The notes under the pieces were generated by a model. It did not search any database and was not told the origin of the DNA. It saw only the letters and a program-made list of their open reading frames with translations. A stretch of DNA of 6,030 bases from Nitrososphaerota archaeon (GTDB lineage Archaea > Thermoproteota > Nitrososphaeria_A > Caldarchaeales > Wolframiiraptoraceae): the NCBI GenBank assembly GCA_021157985.1, contig JAGGVM010000156.1, forward strand, positions 1 through 6,030. Direction: 5' to 3'. This document shows positions 1 through 5,404 of the stretch, piece by piece. The position numbers were made by a program, and so were the translations under genes. The stretch's first letter is position 1. Every line of letters begins with the position of its first letter.

Positions 1-216
1 AAGTTCAGGATCCAGCTCCTCGGGAGAATAAACAAGGTCGCACCGATAAGGCCGAGGTTCAGCGTCAAGAAGGATGAATACGAGAAATGGGAGAGGCAGT
101 ATCTTCCGAGCAAAGACGTTGGAATACTGATCGTGACCACGAGCCAGGGAGTAATGTCGCATAAAGAGGCGAAGGAGAAGGGGATAGGCGGAAAGCTCCT
201 AGGCTACGTCTACTGA
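1..216 (+). CDS. rps8: Small ribosomal subunit protein uS8, C-terminal part (5' truncated)
   Basis: This is the C-terminal 71 residues of ribosomal protein uS8, a 16S rRNA-binding protein of the small-subunit platform that binds the central domain (helix 21) and is needed for early 30S assembly. Frame 1 is open from the window edge to TGA at 214-216. The family hallmark is present at residues 46-57 of the fragment, [12 protein letters not shown], matching the conserved (S/T)TSxGxMxxxxA signature that contacts rRNA, followed by the usual [12 protein letters not shown]-terminus. Archaeal uS8 is about 130 residues, so roughly the first 60 lie upstream of the window. In archaeal spc clusters uL6 normally follows directly; here an M20 peptidase gene comes next after a 70-base spacer. 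The identification is secure; only the start is missing. Confidence 0.95.
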   Translation, partial: KFRIQLLGRINKVAPIRPRFSVKKDEYEKWERQYLPSKDVGILIVTTSQGVMSHKEAKEKGIGGKLLGYVY

Positions 217-257
217 GCATCTCTCCCAAGCTCGAAAAAGGGGAGAAAAAGCTAACT

Positions 258-263
258 CTTATC
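258..263 (+). promoter_or_regulatory. Possible weak TATA element for the M20 peptidase
   Basis: The 70-base spacer between uS8 and the peptidase gene is A/T-rich. A short CTTATC at 258-263 is centred about 26-27 bases before the ATG at 287, the distance expected if the transcript began at the start codon (a leaderless mRNA). The match to the archaeal TATA consensus is poor. The spacing, and the lack of a Shine-Dalgarno match near this ATG, are the only support. Confidence 0.25.
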
Positions 264-286
264 CCATTTTAGGAAAAGCGATAAAC

Positions 287-1534
287 ATGTCCGGAGACGT
301 AAAGAAGAAAGTTTTAGAAAGCATTAGAGCCGAGGAAGTCATCGAGCTCGCTGGAAAGCTCATCAAGATCCCGAGCGAAAACCCTCCGGGAGACACGGGA
401 GAAATAGCTTCCTTCATCAAAGACTATCTCGGAGAAGTTGGAGTCGAATCAGAGCTCCACGAACCCGTTAAGGGAAAGATCAGCTTAGTGGCCAGGATAG
501 GCGGAGGCGGGGACAAAGAGCTCGTCCTCAACGGGCACATGGACGTAGTCCCAGCGGGAGACCGATCTAGATGGAGCTTCGACCCGTTCTCAGGCGAGGT
601 GAGAGACGGCTACATACTTGGAAGGGGGTCATCCGACATGAAGGGAGGCTTGGCGGGCGCGATCTACGCCTTCAGAAAGCTCGTGGAATTCGAGAAAGAG
701 CTCGCGGGAACCCTCACCCTCGCATGCGTCGCCGACGAGGAGACCGGGGGAGAGAACGGGGCTGGATACCTGGTCTCGAAGGGTATCGCGGTCGGCTCAG
801 CCGTATTAATCGCGGAGCCCACGGGCATGGAGTTCGTCGACGTCGGTCAGAAGGGAACCTTCTGGGTGAGGATAACGGTTCACGGGAAACCCGTTCACGG
901 GAGCCTCGCCCCCTTCGCGGGTGAGAACGCGATCCTGAAGGCCGCCGACCTGATGAAAGAGCTTCTCTCGGTCACGGAGCTCAGGCCGAAGCTCTCGGAA
1001 GAGATGAGGCGGGTCGTCGAGGAATCTAAGCCCATGGTGGATAAGCTCGTCAAGATGAAGGGGATGGGGAAGATCCTGGATAGGCCTACCATAAACATAG
1101 GGATCATAAAGGGTGGAACGAAGATAAACATGGTTCCAGAGCGATGCGAGATAGACGTCGACACCCGAGTCCCGGTGGGCATGAAATCCGAGCAACTAGC
1201 CGAATACGTCCAGAAGATAGTCTCGAAATACGGCGGGGAGATCACCTACCTGGAGCGAAGCGAGCCGAACTTCACGTCCCCGGACTCGGAGATCGCTAAG
1301 CTCGTGGCGGAGAACGCTGCCCAGATCCTGGGCTTCAGGCCTAAGCCGCTTATAGAGTGGGCTTCAAGCGATGCGAGGTTCTATAGGGCTAAGAACGTTC
1401 CAACGGTTCATTACGGGCCAGGTGAACTAGACCTCATCCACGGGTACAATGAGCGGGTGAAGGCGGAAGACGTCGTGAAAGCCGCGAAGGTCTACGCGGG
1501 AACGGCGGTCGACTACCTGAGGCCGGGAGCGTAG
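287..1534 (+). CDS. M20-family metallopeptidase / ArgE-DapE-type deacylase
   Basis: This encodes a 415-residue dinuclear-zinc amidohydrolase of the M20 family (acetylornithine deacetylase, succinyl-diaminopimelate desuccinylase and carboxypeptidase relatives), with no signal peptide or membrane segment, so probably cytosolic. The active-site set is complete: H84 and D86 (GHMDVVPAGD), bridging D117 (GRGSSDMKGG), general base E151 with ligand E152 (ADEETGG), E177 (AEPTG) and the last ligand H385 (LIHGYNERV). The lid/dimerisation domain spans about 185-310 and has H204 (GKPVHGS) in the position of the conserved dimer-interface histidine; INMVPERCEIDVDTR at 280-294 is typical of the ArgE/DapE type. 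A charged helical stretch at about 229-265 sits inside the lid domain. The ATG gives a normal N-terminus before the KIPSENPPGD motif but has no good Shine-Dalgarno sequence. The substrate (acetylornithine, succinyl-DAP or a peptide) cannot be read from these motifs. Base composition resembles its neighbours, so there is no sign of recent transfer. Its place between uS8 and uL6 is unusual. Confidence 0.9.
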   Translation: MSGDVKKKVLESIRAEEVIELAGKLIKIPSENPPGDTGEIASFIKDYLGEVGVESELHEPVKGKISLVARIGGGGDKELVLNGHMDVVPAGDRSRWSFDPFSGEVRDGYILGRGSSDMKGGLAGAIYAFRKLVEFEKELAGTLTLACVADEETGGENGAGYLVSKGIAVGSAVLIAEPTGMEFVDVGQKGTFWVRITVHGKPVHGSLAPFAGENAILKAADLMKELLSVTELRPKLSEEMRRVVEESKPMVDKLVKMKGMGKILDRPTINIGIIKGGTKINMVPERCEIDVDTRVPVGMKSEQLAEYVQKIVSKYGGEITYLERSEPNFTSPDSEIAKLVAENAAQILGFRPKPLIEWASSDARFYRAKNVPTVHYGPGELDLIHGYNERVKAEDVVKAAKVYAGTAVDYLRPGA

Positions 1535-1535
1535 T

Positions 1536-1543
1536 CTTAAATA
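1536..1543 (+). promoter_or_regulatory. Archaeal TATA-box candidate upstream of rpl6
   Basis: CTTAAATA lies one base after the peptidase stop codon and matches the archaeal TATA pattern (YTTAWATA-like) well. A start site about 26 bases past its centre would fall near 1566 and give uL6 a leader of about 55 bases containing its Shine-Dalgarno site. This would let the ribosomal genes downstream of the peptidase be transcribed independently of it. The purine-rich BRE expected just upstream is only weakly evident. Confidence 0.55.
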
Positions 1544-1603
1544 GTGATTAATCCGCGAACACCTAGAGCCAGTCTCCGAGGTAAGGGAAGATTGAGCGAT
1601 CAA

Positions 1604-1620
1604 GCCGCCGAGGTGGAGGC
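1604..1620 (+). promoter_or_regulatory. Leader hairpin presenting the rpl6 Shine-Dalgarno site in its loop
   Basis: In the transcript, 1604-1609 (GCCGCC) can pair with 1615-1620 (GGAGGC): five Watson-Crick G-C pairs and one G-A mismatch. The five-base loop is GAGGU. The full SD core GAGGTG (1610-1615) is complementary to the archaeal 16S 3' end and lies 6 bases before the ATG at 1622. That SD match decides the uL6 start. The hairpin is visible directly; a regulatory role is inference. Confidence 0.45.
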
Positions 1621-1621
1621 C

Positions 1622-2173
1622 ATGCCTCTCCAGGAATACGTTAGGGAGATCGAGGTCCCCGAAGACGTCCAAGTCGAGATAAGGGGAGAATCCGTGATCA
1701 AGGTCAAGGGAAAGCTCGGAGAGCTTGAGAAGGACCTCAGCCACGCCGACGTAACGATCGAGAAGGACTCTAACGTCATCCGCGTCAAGTTCCTCGGAAA
1801 GGGAAGGAAAGCCGAAGCCCTGATAGGCACGATAGCGTCGATAATCAGGAACATGATCACCGGGGTGAGGGAGGGGTTCACCTATAAGATGAAGATCGTG
1901 GCCTCGCACTTCCCGATGTCGGTCAAGGTTCAGGGAGACAAAGTCTTGATCGAGAACTTCATAGGAGAGCGAACCCCGAGGATAGCGAAGATAGTCGGAT
2001 CGGGGACGAAGGTCGAGGTAAGGGGGGACGACGTAATAGTCAAGGGAATCGACAAGGAAGCAGTTGGACAAACCGCCGCCAACATCGAGCTCGCCACGAA
2101 GATCCGCGGAAAAGACCCCAGAAAATTCCTCGACGGAATATACGTCTACGAGAAGAAAGTGGGCTTGGAGTAA
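1622..2173 (+). CDS. rpl6: Large ribosomal subunit protein uL6
   Basis: This encodes uL6 (L6P/L9E), a 183-residue large-subunit protein with two similar alpha/beta domains that binds 23S rRNA near the sarcin-ricin loop and factor-binding site. The N-terminal domain covers about 1-85 and the C-terminal domain about 86-183. Diagnostic stretches include VKGKLGELEKDLS at 28-40 and the archaeal/eukaryotic signature IRGKDPRKFLDGIYV at 161-175. Length fits archaeal uL6 (about 180). The frame is open further upstream to a GTG at 1544, but I place the start at ATG 1622: it gives the normal family N-terminus (MPLQEYVREIEVPEDV), has a strong GAGGTG Shine-Dalgarno 6 bases before it, and the GTG would lie upstream of the transcription start predicted from the TATA element. 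A TTG at 1592 with its own GAGGT is a weaker alternative adding ten residues. It is separated from eL32 by 70 bases. Confidence 0.95.
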   Translation: MPLQEYVREIEVPEDVQVEIRGESVIKVKGKLGELEKDLSHADVTIEKDSNVIRVKFLGKGRKAEALIGTIASIIRNMITGVREGFTYKMKIVASHFPMSVKVQGDKVLIENFIGERTPRIAKIVGSGTKVEVRGDDVIVKGIDKEAVGQTAANIELATKIRGKDPRKFLDGIYVYEKKVGLE

Positions 2174-2195
2174 GCCGCTTTCCGGTCTCCGCGGC
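2174..2195 (+). other. GC-rich hairpin after the rpl6 stop codon
   Basis: GCCGC at 2174-2178 is perfectly complementary to GCGGC at 2191-2195, leaving a 12-base loop, and begins right after the uL6 stop. No U-rich tract follows (the next bases are CCCTATTAG), so it does not fit the usual oligo-T archaeal terminator. It could slow transcription or protect the 3' end of the uL6 message. Five pairs in a GC-rich region may also arise by chance. Confidence 0.25.
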
Positions 2196-2208
2196 CCCTA
2201 TTAGAATA

Positions 2209-2216
2209 CTAAAATA
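2209..2216 (+). promoter_or_regulatory. TATA-like element upstream of rpl32e
   Basis: CTAAAATA lies in an 18-base A/T-rich run (about 2199-2216) inside an otherwise GC-rich spacer. A start about 26 bases downstream of its centre would be near 2239, only about 5 bases before the eL32 ATG, giving an almost leaderless message that would omit the GGAG at 2232-2235. The overlapping TATTAGAATA at 2199-2208 would instead place the start near 2230 and keep the GGAG. Confidence 0.4.
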
Positions 2217-2243
2217 CTCGATCTGCCAGCCGGAGTATAGGTC

Positions 2244-2762
2244 ATGCACGGAGGAGGCGGCGACGCAGGAGCCGAGGAGAAGGGCTTGGCAAAGCAGTAT
2301 GCTAAGCTCAAACAAAGGTGGAGAAAATTGAGGAAGATCCCGGAGTTCGTAAGGCAGGAGAGCTGGAGATACGTCAGGCTTAAGCCTAACTGGAGGAAGC
2401 CCCGAGGAAAGCGGAACAAGCTGAGGAAGCAGCTTAAGGGATGGCCACCGCTAGTCAAGGTAGGATATAGGACTCCGAAGGAGATCAGGGGGCTTCACCC
2501 AAGCGGGTATAAGGAGGTCTTGGTATACAGGCCTGAGGACCTTCACTCGCTTAACCCCGAGATACACGCGGCCAGGATAGCGGGATCGGTCGGATTGAGG
2601 AAGCGGCTCCTAATAGTCGAGGAGGCGGAGAAGCTCGGGATCAAGGTTCTTAATCCGCCGATGATCGCCGAGGCAGCTGGAGAAGAGGTCGAGGTCGTTG
2701 AGCCCGAGGCCGAGGAATCCCCCGAGACCCGTGAAGGAGGCGAGGAAGTGAATGCCACTTAA
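2244..2762 (+). CDS. rpl32e: Large ribosomal subunit protein eL32
   Basis: This encodes eL32, an archaeal/eukaryotic-specific large-subunit protein that binds 23S rRNA on the solvent side. The family core runs about 33-140: WRKPRGKRNKLRKQLKG (50-66), PPLVKVGYRTP (68-78), IRGLHPSGYKEVLVY (81-95) and IAGSVGLRKRLLIVEEAEKLGIKVLN (112-137, described by position). At 172 residues it is longer than the roughly 130-150 I associate with archaeal eL32. The excess is a glycine-rich start (HGGGGDAGAEE) with a basic helical stretch, and an acidic tail at 147-172 with eleven glutamates and a single arginine. The ATG has GGAG 8 bases upstream; a TTG near 2287 would drop the glycine-rich start but is less likely. 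The last 11 bases overlap the eL19 gene, so translation is probably coupled. The identification is firm; the first 14 residues are less so. Confidence 0.94.
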   Translation: MHGGGGDAGAEEKGLAKQYAKLKQRWRKLRKIPEFVRQESWRYVRLKPNWRKPRGKRNKLRKQLKGWPPLVKVGYRTPKEIRGLHPSGYKEVLVYRPEDLHSLNPEIHAARIAGSVGLRKRLLIVEEAEKLGIKVLNPPMIAEAAGEEVEVVEPEAEESPETREGGEEVNAT

Positions 2763-3198
2763 GCTCGATTTCCAGAAAAGGCTGGCAGCCGACCTGCTGA
2801 AATGCGGGGTGAACAGGGTCAGGTTCAACGAGGAAAGATTGGAGGACATCGCCGACGCGATAACGAGGGCGGATATACGGAGATTGATCAAGGACGGAGC
2901 GATCTACAAGGAGCAGAAGAAGGGCGTCAGCAGGGCCAGGGTTAGGGCGAGGAAGAAGAAGCGGGGCCCGGGCAGCAGGAAGGGAGCCAAGTACAGCAGG
3001 ATCTCGAGGAAAGAGCTTTGGATGAGAAAAGTTCGAGCTCAGCGGAAGAAGCTGAGACAGCTCAGAGACCGTAAGCTCATAACCAAGACCGTTTACAGGA
3101 GGATCTACAGAATGGTTAAGGCTGGAGCATTCAAGTCCGTCGCCGCCATGATGGAATACCTCGAGCAGAATAAGCTCATCAGGAGGCCGTTAATGTGA
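2752..3198 (+). CDS. rpl19e: Large ribosomal subunit protein eL19
   Basis: This encodes eL19, a 148-residue, strongly basic, mostly helical protein specific to archaea and eukaryotes; it lies on the large subunit near the exit-tunnel side and takes part in an inter-subunit bridge. The globular N-terminal helical domain covers about 1-55 (LDFQKRLAADLLKCGVNRV, then FNEERLEDIADAITRADIRRLI by position 26-46). The linker has the family motif KKKRGPGSRKGAK at 68-80, followed by a long basic helix at about 86-145. Length matches archaeal eL19 (about 150). The start overlaps eL32 by 11 bases and is preceded by GGAGG (2736-2740) and GAGG (2742-2745), both inside the eL32 coding region. Its ATGTGA end forms a 4-base GTGA overlap with uL18. 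Confidence 0.96.
   Translation: MPLKLDFQKRLAADLLKCGVNRVRFNEERLEDIADAITRADIRRLIKDGAIYKEQKKGVSRARVRARKKKRGPGSRKGAKYSRISRKELWMRKVRAQRKKLRQLRDRKLITKTVYRRIYRMVKAGAFKSVAAMMEYLEQNKLIRRPLM
3181..3186 (+). promoter_or_regulatory. Shine-Dalgarno site of rpl18 inside rpl19e
   Basis: AGGAGG, a full anti-Shine-Dalgarno match, lies 8 bases before the GTG at 3195 and within the last codons of eL19. It supports GTG 3195 rather than the in-frame ATG at 3234 as the uL18 start. Confidence 0.75.
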
Positions 3199-3779
3199 GC
3201 CTGCTCAAAAGACTTCCACCGAGAAGGAGGCGGATGGGGCTAACCGACTACAGAAAGAGATACAAGCTCGTTAAGTCAGGTCTACCGAGGCTCGTAATAA
3301 GGAAGACCGATAGATACGTAATAGTCCAAGTCATCAAGCCGAAGAAAGGCGGAGACGAAACCCTGCTCACCGTCACTTCCAAGAACCTCTCGAAATACGG
3401 GTGGAAAGCCGGGTTCAAGAACACTCCCGCGGCTTATCTGACCGGGCTCCTCGCCGGAATGCTGGCCAAGAAGAAGGGCGTCGAGAAAGCGATAGTGGAC
3501 ACGGGGCTTCACAGGGTCATCAAGGGCTCGAAGATCTTCGCGGTCGTCAAGGGGTTCATAGATTCTGGAGTAGAGGTCCCGGTCGACGAGGACATGCTCC
3601 CGGACGAGGAGAGAATCAAGGGAGCTCACATTTCAGAATATTTCAGGATGGTAAAGGAGAGAGAGGGAGAGGTTAAAGTGATCCAATTCTCTAAGTCGGA
3701 TGAAAACATCTACTCAAACCTTGAAGATCACTTCTCACAGGTTAAGGAGAGAATCTTGAAGGAGGTTGAGGCAGCGTGA
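3195..3779 (+). CDS. rpl18: Large ribosomal subunit protein uL18
   Basis: This encodes uL18 (L18P/L5E), the 194-residue protein that binds 5S rRNA and helps dock it on the central protuberance with uL5. Archaeal signatures are [20 protein letters not shown] at 10-29, [17 protein letters not shown] at 31-47, and [20 protein letters not shown] at 67-86, the archaeal/eukaryotic block. [20 protein letters not shown] at 101-120 and the [19 protein letters not shown] region at 125-143 also fit; the last 45 or so residues form a charged helical extension. Length agrees with archaeal uL18 (about 190-200). The start is GTG, within a GTGA overlap with the eL19 stop and with AGGAGG 8 bases upstream; its own stop overlaps the uS5 start in the same way. 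Confidence 0.95.
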   Translation: MSLLKRLPPRRRRMGLTDYRKRYKLVKSGLPRLVIRKTDRYVIVQVIKPKKGGDETLLTVTSKNLSKYGWKAGFKNTPAAYLTGLLAGMLAKKKGVEKAIVDTGLHRVIKGSKIFAVVKGFIDSGVEVPVDEDMLPDEERIKGAHISEYFRMVKEREGEVKVIQFSKSDENIYSNLEDHFSQVKERILKEVEAA

Positions 3780-4393
3780 GCACGAACGTCGAGGAATGGA
3801 CTCCGAAGACTAAGGTCGGGAGAATGGTCAAGGAGGGGAAGATAAGATCGATCGCGGAGCTATTCGCCAACCACCTCAAGATAACCGAAGTCGAGATCGT
3901 GGACTACCTCTTACCCGGATTAGAGCAAGAAGTCATCGACATAAACCTAGTTCAGAAACAAACCGCCGCTGGAGAGAGGTCGAAGTTCCGGGCCATAGCG
4001 GTCGTCGGAAACCGGGATGGCTACGTAGGCCTCGGAACGGGGAAAGCCGTCCACGTGGTATCAGCGATAGAGAAAGCGGTTAGAAAAGCGAAGATGAACA
4101 TAATCCCCGTTCGCAGGGGGTGTGGAAGCTGGGAGTGCGCATGCGGCGCCCCGCACAGCGTACCGACAAAAGTCGTCGGGAAGAAAGGAAGCGTCAGAAT
4201 CGAGCTGATACCGGGGCCGAGGGGGTTGGGAATAGTCGCGGGCGAGGCGGCTAGGGTCGTGCTCGAGCTCGCGGGGATTCAAGACGTCTGGACCAGGACT
4301 TACGGCGAGACCCGGACCACGCTCTCGTTCGCCGGAGCGACCTTCGAGGCTCTCAGGAACACGAACAAGATAGTTTTGCCGAGTATGTGGTGA
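3776..4393 (+). CDS. rps5: Small ribosomal subunit protein uS5
   Basis: This encodes uS5 (S5P/S2E), a 205-residue small-subunit protein near the mRNA entry site that influences decoding accuracy. An archaeal/eukaryotic-type N-terminal extension (about 1-52) is followed by the double-stranded-RNA-binding-like S5 domain (about 54-117; [19 protein letters not shown] at 60-78, then [10 protein letters not shown] at 82-91) and the C-terminal domain (about 134-200; [21 protein letters not shown] at 147-167 by position, then [11 protein letters not shown] and [11 protein letters not shown]). The cysteine-containing [18 protein letters not shown] at 113-130, with C116, C121 and C123, is an archaeal/eukaryotic family feature. 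The start is GTG in a 4-base overlap with uL18, with GGAGGT (3761-3766) 9 bases before it. The end abuts the uL30 start region. Confidence 0.96.
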   Translation: MSTNVEEWTPKTKVGRMVKEGKIRSIAELFANHLKITEVEIVDYLLPGLEQEVIDINLVQKQTAAGERSKFRAIAVVGNRDGYVGLGTGKAVHVVSAIEKAVRKAKMNIIPVRRGCGSWECACGAPHSVPTKVVGKKGSVRIELIPGPRGLGIVAGEAARVVLELAGIQDVWTRTYGETRTTLSFAGATFEALRNTNKIVLPSMW

Positions 4394-4398
4394 TGATC

Positions 4399-4896
4399 AT
4401 GAGCGGAGAGCCGAGATGCTATCTAGTGATAAGGATTAAGGGAAGCGTGAAGGCGCGGAAGGAGCACCTCGACACGCTCAGGATGCTGAACCTCACCAGA
4501 GCTAACTGGGCCACGATAGTCCCTAAGTCCCCGAGCTACGAGGGAATGCTGAAGAAGGTCGAGCACCTGATAACCTGGGGAGAACCCAACCTCAAGACCG
4601 TTAAAACACTTCTCAGGAAAATCGAGGTCATAGGAGATGGAAGGCTCGGGGAGCTCGGAGACGAGTTCCTGAAGAAGCTGGGCTTCAACTCCCTCGAGGA
4701 GCTGGCCGAGAAGATCTACTCCGGAGAGCTGGCCCTCAGCAAGCTCAAGGACAAGGGGATCAGACCCTACGCGAGGCTCCACCCGCCCAAAGGAGGATTC
4801 AAAGGAACAATTAAGAAACATGTCTCGGCGGGCGGGGAATACGGGTATAGGGGAGACCGGATAAACGAGCTTTTCGTCCGAATGGCCGGCGTGTGA
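4399..4896 (+). CDS. rpl30: Large ribosomal subunit protein uL30
   Basis: This encodes uL30 (L30P/L7E), a 165-residue large-subunit protein that binds 23S rRNA. The short core shared with bacterial L30 is at about 7-62 (CYLVIRIKGSVKARKEHLDTLRMLNL at 7-32 by position; then ANWATIVPKSPSY). Archaeal/eukaryotic forms carry the extra C-terminal part seen here, ending in the signature ARLHPPKGGFKGTIKKH at 125-141 and GGEYGYRGDRINELFVRM at 145-162. The frame is open from GTG 4387, with in-frame ATGs at 4393 and 4399. I prefer 4399, because GGTGAT at 4389-4394 matches the anti-Shine-Dalgarno sequence at a suitable distance and MSGEPRCYLVIRIKG is the family-like N-terminus. ATG 4393, which overlaps the uS5 stop by one base, is a real alternative adding two residues. 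Translational coupling to uS5 is likely in either case. Confidence 0.93.
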   Translation: MSGEPRCYLVIRIKGSVKARKEHLDTLRMLNLTRANWATIVPKSPSYEGMLKKVEHLITWGEPNLKTVKTLLRKIEVIGDGRLGELGDEFLKKLGFNSLEELAEKIYSGELALSKLKDKGIRPYARLHPPKGGFKGTIKKHVSAGGEYGYRGDRINELFVRMAGV

Positions 4897-4898
4897 TG

Positions 4899-4907
4899 CT
4901 ATATAAG
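4899..4907 (+). promoter_or_regulatory. Archaeal TATA box upstream of rpl15-secY
   Basis: CTATATAAG lies just after the uL30 stop codon and is close to the archaeal TATA consensus. Its centre predicts a start near 4929-4930, leaving a leader of about 19 bases that still contains the GGAGG (4936-4940) located 8 bases before the uL15 ATG. The geometry suits a genuine internal promoter driving uL15 and secY. It is the best TATA match in the window. Confidence 0.65.
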
Positions 4908-4948
4908 GAAGACCCTTCTCAAAGCTCTTGAGCCTGGAGGGGCAATAG

Positions 4949-5404
4949 ATGGGGACAAGGCATAGGAAGAGCAGAAAGCGCAGGGGCAGCAGGACCTGCG
5001 GCTGGGGCCAGATAGGCCAGCATAGGAAGACGGGTGCCAAAGGAGGCCACGGGAAAACCGGCATGCACAAGCATAAGTGGACTTGGGTCCTCAAATATGA
5101 TAGAGACTATTTCGGCAAGCACGGGTTCTATAGGCCGAATAAGCGCGAAATCCCTTCGATCAACGTGATGCAGCTAGCTACGCTGCTTGACGCCATGGAG
5201 CGGAGGAAGGAGATTAAGACGGCTGAGGGCATGCCTGTCGTGAACCTCGCCGAGATGGGCGTCGGGAAGCTCGTGGGGAGAGGTAAGATAGATAGGCCCG
5301 TGCTCGTCGTCGTCGAGAAATGGACCGAGAAAGCCGAGAAAACAATAAAGGAGGCTGGGGGAAACTTAGTAACGCCTAAGGAGTTCGCGGGTGTAGCCAG
5401 GTGA
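4949..5404 (+). CDS. rpl15: Large ribosomal subunit protein uL15
   Basis: This encodes uL15 (L15P/L27A), a 151-residue large-subunit protein important for late assembly, with an extended basic N-terminal arm reaching into 23S rRNA and a small globular C-terminal domain. The arm (about 1-65) has RKSRKRRGSRTCGWGQIGQH at 6-25, GAKGGHGKTGMHKHKWTW at 29-46 and FGKHGFYRP at 55-63; this form resembles TACK archaea more than euryarchaea as I recall them. The globular part (about 68-148) contains PVVNLAEMGVGKLVGRGKID at 96-115, PVLVVVEKWTEKAEKTIKEA at 117-136 and AGGNLVTPKEF, the family's usual C-terminal ending. The start has GGAGG 8 bases upstream and is preceded by a TATA box. The stop overlaps the secY GTG start by four bases (GTGA). 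Confidence 0.95.
   Translation: MGTRHRKSRKRRGSRTCGWGQIGQHRKTGAKGGHGKTGMHKHKWTWVLKYDRDYFGKHGFYRPNKREIPSINVMQLATLLDAMERRKEIKTAEGMPVVNLAEMGVGKLVGRGKIDRPVLVVVEKWTEKAEKTIKEAGGNLVTPKEFAGVAR

Noticed and set aside
222..246. Inverted repeat TCTCCC / GGGAGA after the uS8 stop, considered as a terminator
   Set aside because: It has only six pairs with a 13-base loop, followed by an A-run rather than a U-run. It is weak evidence for termination.
571..1245. Open frames in other frames and on the - strand inside the M20 gene
   Set aside because: The M20 frame carries every catalytic motif in order; the others are arginine-rich or compositionally odd shadows without motifs.
1544..1621. Upstream GTG start that would lengthen uL6 by 26 residues
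   Set aside because: The GTG abuts the TATA element and lies before the predicted transcription start. The extra residues have no counterpart in the family, and ATG 1622 has the better Shine-Dalgarno match.
1427..2071. A 214-codon open frame on the - strand opposite the peptidase end and uL6
   Set aside because: It runs across the peptidase 3' end, the promoter region and most of a certain uL6 gene. Its translation is low-complexity (rich in L, D, R, Y) as expected from the antisense of biased codons, and no family motif is visible.
3776..4393. Three clustered cysteines in uS5 considered as an unusual metal site
   Set aside because: The GCGSWEC-type motif is a normal feature of archaeal and eukaryotic uS5 and is not specific to this organism.
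4390..4396. GTGATGA resembling a C box of an archaeal C/D guide RNA
   Set aside because: No CTGA D box occurs at the expected distance, and the motif is explained by the uS5 stop and uL30 start signals.
4423..5094. A 223-codon open frame on the - strand across uL30, the rpl15 promoter and the uL15 start
   Set aside because: It is antisense to two secure ribosomal genes and has no recognisable domain. Long antisense frames are common with this codon bias.
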